Source: an uncultured Gemmatimonadales bacterium (GTDB taxonomy: Bacteria; Gemmatimonadota; Gemmatimonadetes; JACCXV01; JAHWKZ01). Taken from it: a stretch of DNA of 15,422 nt. Position numbers and translations under genes: made by a program. Location: assembly GCA_947259315.1 (NCBI GenBank), contig CAMYLR010000024.1, positions 14,279 through 29,700 on the forward strand, read 5' to 3'. Below, piece by piece: positions 13,079-15,422 of this stretch. Positions within the stretch are counted from its first letter, which is position 1; the number at the start of each line of letters is the position of its first letter. The notes beneath the pieces were generated by a model. It made no database searches, had not been told where the DNA came from, and worked only from the letters and a program-made list of their open reading frames with translations.

Positions 13079-14260
13079 ATGCCCGACTGCCAGCGGAACG
13101 AAGGAATACTGGGAGATTCGCGGGGTGTTTCCATGGTTCTCGTGGCGATCACCATGGTCGCACTCTTGTCTGCGACCGCGCTCGCGATCGACATCGGGAT
13201 GTTGTTGAACGCTCGCACCGAAGCCCAGCGGGCTGCCGATGCGGCGGCATTGGCGGGTGCCGGGTCCCTCGTCACGTTCCCGCAAACCGTTTTCGCGGAT
13301 GCTGAGGCCAGGGCCGAGAACAAGGCCATCGAGTACGGCGCACTGAACACCGTGACCGATATCCCCGTTACCCTCTTGCCGGAGGATGTCGACGTTGATT
13401 TAGCGCAGGAGCGAGTCACAGTGACGGTGCGGCGGATCGGTGTGCGCGGCACGGCTGTTGGCACGTGGTTCGCCAATGTCTTTGGCGTCAGCGAGGTCGA
13501 CGTCGAGGCGCGAGCCGCTGCGGAGGCACAGCCGTCCGGCGCAGCGCGGTGCGTGAAGCCGTTCTCGATCTACGACTATTTCGACGACGTCAACGAAAAC
13601 GGCGAGTGGGACGACGGCATCGACGAGTACGATCCGGCGATCCATGGCTATGGTTCCGACTGGCGGAATTTCGGCCAACCCGGCTATGAGGGACCGCCCA
13701 ACTACGTGAACGACTGGGGCCGTCCGATCACGATCAAGGGCAACAGCAAGAAAGGCGACCCGTGTTGCCCGGGGACCGGACCCAGTTGGTACTATCCGTG
13801 GGACATCCCGCAGATCAGCGGCGGACCGGCGAGCGGTGCCAATCGCTACCGCTGGAACATCGCCAACTGCAACCCGTCGACGGTCTATACCTACACGCCG
13901 TACGACAAAGAGAACGGCAACATGTGGGGACCCACGATACAAGGTATCGAGGATCTCATCGCTAAGGACCCAGGCGCCCATTGGGTGGGCGAGGAGGACG
14001 GTTACGTAGCAGGGAGTGCGTGGGGAGACAACTGGGAGGCGAGCCCACGGATCGGGATCGTTCCGACGTTCGACCCGGGGTTGGCGTTCGAGCCCGGTAA
14101 GAAGGAGTACGAGTTCACCAATTTCATGGCTGTGTTTATCGAAGGCGTCACCGGTGGCGGGAACAACCAGCAGGTCCACGGTCGAATCCTCTACGCGACA
14201 GGTGTTGGCGGAGGAAGCGACCCAGGCTCGACAGTCAAGTTCATTCAGTTGGTCGAGTAA
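13079..14260 (+). CDS. TadG-like pilus assembly protein with a putative calcium loop (copy 1)
   Basis: A 393-residue protein. The N-terminus is the Tad/TadG membrane region: RGVSMVLVAITMVALLSATALAIDIGMLLNARTEAQRAADAAALAGAG. A soluble, presumably periplasmic or exported part follows, with VTVTVRR and TWFANVFGVSEVDVEARAAAEA as usual in this family. Beyond that is an uncommon C-terminal region. It holds a DxNxNGxxDxGxD loop (Asp170, Asn172, Asn174, Gly175, Asp178, Gly180, Asp182) followed by YDPAIHGYGSDW. Further on are WYYPWDIPQ, YRWNIANCNP and a Cys-Cys pair in GDPCCPG. No von Willebrand MIDAS motif (DxSxS) is seen, unlike many TadG proteins. The ATG at 13079 has AGGAGAG four bases upstream; the GTG at 13061 is less likely. 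The next gene is a close paralogue. Confidence 0.85.
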   Translation: MPDCQRNEGILGDSRGVSMVLVAITMVALLSATALAIDIGMLLNARTEAQRAADAAALAGAGSLVTFPQTVFADAEARAENKAIEYGALNTVTDIPVTLLPEDVDVDLAQERVTVTVRRIGVRGTAVGTWFANVFGVSEVDVEARAAAEAQPSGAARCVKPFSIYDYFDDVNENGEWDDGIDEYDPAIHGYGSDWRNFGQPGYEGPPNYVNDWGRPITIKGNSKKGDPCCPGTGPSWYYPWDIPQISGGPASGANRYRWNIANCNPSTVYTYTPYDKENGNMWGPTIQGIEDLIAKDPGAHWVGEEDGYVAGSAWGDNWEASPRIGIVPTFDPGLAFEPGKKEYEFTNFMAVFIEGVTGGGNNQQVHGRILYATGVGGGSDPGSTVKFIQLVE

Positions 14261-14294
14261 CGAGATCAGAGGGCAGGCCAGAGGGAGACAGAGG

Positions 14295-15422
14295 ATGGGC
14301 AGGCGAAGTGAGGGACCTATGAGAGAGACGCGCGGCGTGTCGATCGTTTTTGTAGCGATCTCGATCGTCGCCTCGATGGCGGCTGTGGCGTTGGCGATCG
14401 ACGTCGGCATGCTGTTGAACGCCAGGACCGAGGCTCAGCGGGCGGCCGACTCGGCCGCGCTGGCCGGCGCAGGTTGGCTCATACCCAACCCCAACGACGA
14501 TGTCGGGGCCGAGACCGAAGCGATCAACTATGGGGCGCTCAACACGGTGACCGATATGGCGGTCACGCTGTTGCCCCAGGACGTCGATGTCGACCTGCCG
14601 CAACAGAAGGTCACCGTCACCGTACGTCGGCGAGGGGACCGGGGCACGGCGGTGCCCACGTGGTTCGCGAGAGTCTTTGGCATCAACGAGGTCGATGTCG
14701 AGGCTCGGGCGGCGGCCCAAGTTGTACCCGCTGGATCGGCCCGGTGTCTCAAGCCGTTTGCGATCCCGGATGCGTTCGAGGACGTCAACGGAAACGGTGT
14801 CTTCGACTTTGGCGTCGATAACTACGATCCGCTGACCCACGGGTACGGAAGCGACTGGAGAGATCCCGGCAACTACGGAGATGATGGGCTTGATTACATC
14901 GAGGACTTCGGCCGACCGGCGCAGCTTAAACAGGGCGGACCGTCTGATCCGCCACAACCGGGCTGGTACTACCCGTGGGACATCCCGCAGGTCGACGGCA
15001 GTCCTGCGGTCGGCGGCGACAAGTACCGTTGGAACATCGCCAACTGCAACCCCACGGTGGTCACGATCGGTGATGAATACTGGGTCGAGAACGGCAACAT
15101 GATCGGCCCCACCGCTCAGGGCGTCCTCGATCTGATCGCCCAGGACCCCGATGCATACTGGGACACGACCGAGAACACCGTAAAGGACAGCAACCGTGCT
15201 CCCAACTGGGAGTCGAGCCCACGCGTCGGCATCGTACCGGTGTGGCATCCCGGCCGTCCGTTCGATCCCGGCAAACAGCCAATCGAGTTCTCGAACTTTA
15301 TCGCGATGTTCTTCGAGGGCGTGACCGGCACCGGTCAGAACCAGGAGGTCCAGGTCCGGATCATGTACGCGACCGGTGTCCCCGGTGGAGGCGCTCCAGG
15401 TGCCGCTCCCAAAGTTGTCCAG
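14295..15422 (+). CDS. TadG-like pilus assembly protein with a putative calcium loop (copy 2, 3' truncated)
   Basis: The frame stays open for 376 codons to the window edge. By alignment with copy 1, whose end reads KFIQLVE, only a few residues are probably missing. The N-terminus (RGVSIVFVAIS, AIDVGMLLNARTEAQRAADSAALAGAG) and the Asp/Asn loop (Asp163, Asn165, Asn167, Gly168, Asp171, Gly173, Asp175, then YDPLTHGYGSDW) match copy 1 position by position. So do WYYPWDIPQ, YRWNIANCNP, SPRVGIVPVWHPG and FFEGVTGTGQNQ. It lacks the Cys-Cys pair of copy 1; QP-rich sequence replaces it. The ATG at 14295 has AGGGAG seven bases upstream; ATG 14319 is an alternative. It lies 34 bases after copy 1, so it arose by tandem duplication and has since diverged. 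Confidence 0.85.
   Translation, partial: MGRRSEGPMRETRGVSIVFVAISIVASMAAVALAIDVGMLLNARTEAQRAADSAALAGAGWLIPNPNDDVGAETEAINYGALNTVTDMAVTLLPQDVDVDLPQQKVTVTVRRRGDRGTAVPTWFARVFGINEVDVEARAAAQVVPAGSARCLKPFAIPDAFEDVNGNGVFDFGVDNYDPLTHGYGSDWRDPGNYGDDGLDYIEDFGRPAQLKQGGPSDPPQPGWYYPWDIPQVDGSPAVGGDKYRWNIANCNPTVVTIGDEYWVENGNMIGPTAQGVLDLIAQDPDAYWDTTENTVKDSNRAPNWESSPRVGIVPVWHPGRPFDPGKQPIEFSNFIAMFFEGVTGTGQNQEVQVRIMYATGVPGGGAPGAAPKVVQ

Noticed and set aside
13400-15248. Two long minus-strand frames opposite the TadG-like genes
   Set aside because: They mirror each other because the plus-strand genes are paralogues. They are rich in Val, Asp and Arg, have no start-site context and no known motif.

Overview
This GC-rich window looks like part of a Gram-negative chromosome. 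It carries a TonB/ExbB/ExbD energy system, which implies an outer membrane, and a large part of a Tad (tight adherence, Flp-type IVb) pilus locus. Gene order and the co-located J-protein/AAA+ pair recall loosely related soil phyla such as Gemmatimonadota or Acidobacteriota, but I cannot fix the phylum from sequence reading alone. Genes are densely packed on the + strand, many with 4-nt overlapping stop/start codons. I see no tRNA, rRNA, IS element or CRISPR.

Region 1 (2-3394) is the tail of an operon: a 5'-truncated tadC, a DUF192 protein, a winged-helix AAA+ ATPase and a membrane-anchored J-domain protein. All are joined by 1-4 nt overlaps. A clear intrinsic terminator (3453-3479) closes the unit.

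Region 2 (3534-9775) is a second operon: a TonB-type energy transducer, an ExbB/TolQ proton-channel protein, an ExbD/TolR protein, and a 1434-residue multi-membrane-span NtrY-like sensor histidine kinase whose start overlaps the exbD stop. No response regulator lies in the window.

Region 3 (9776-11239) is the pilin region. It holds four small Flp prepilin genes, all with the same G|QDLAEY processing site and Gly-Ser tails. Two look-alike sigma-70-type promoters (TTCGTTGAC core, GGTAG at the -10) drive flp1 and flp2-flp3-flp4. flp3 and flp4 are a tandem duplication. The leader before flp2 can fold, and two hairpins follow flp4.

Region 4 (11240-15422) holds assembly genes: prepilin peptidase tadV/cpaA, pseudopilin tadE, cpaB/rcpC, and two tandem TadG-like proteins. 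The TadG-like pair shares a DxNxNGxxDxGxD putative calcium loop and an unusual conserved C-terminal region; the second copy runs off the right edge.

Together regions 1, 3 and 4 would make, process, export and decorate an Flp pilus. The tadA, tadB, tadZ and secretin genes expected for such a machine are not in the window and probably lie to the left. The least-described parts are the AAA+/J-protein/DUF192 module coupled to tadC, the kinase coupled to TonB-ExbBD, and the paired calcium-loop TadG-like proteins.
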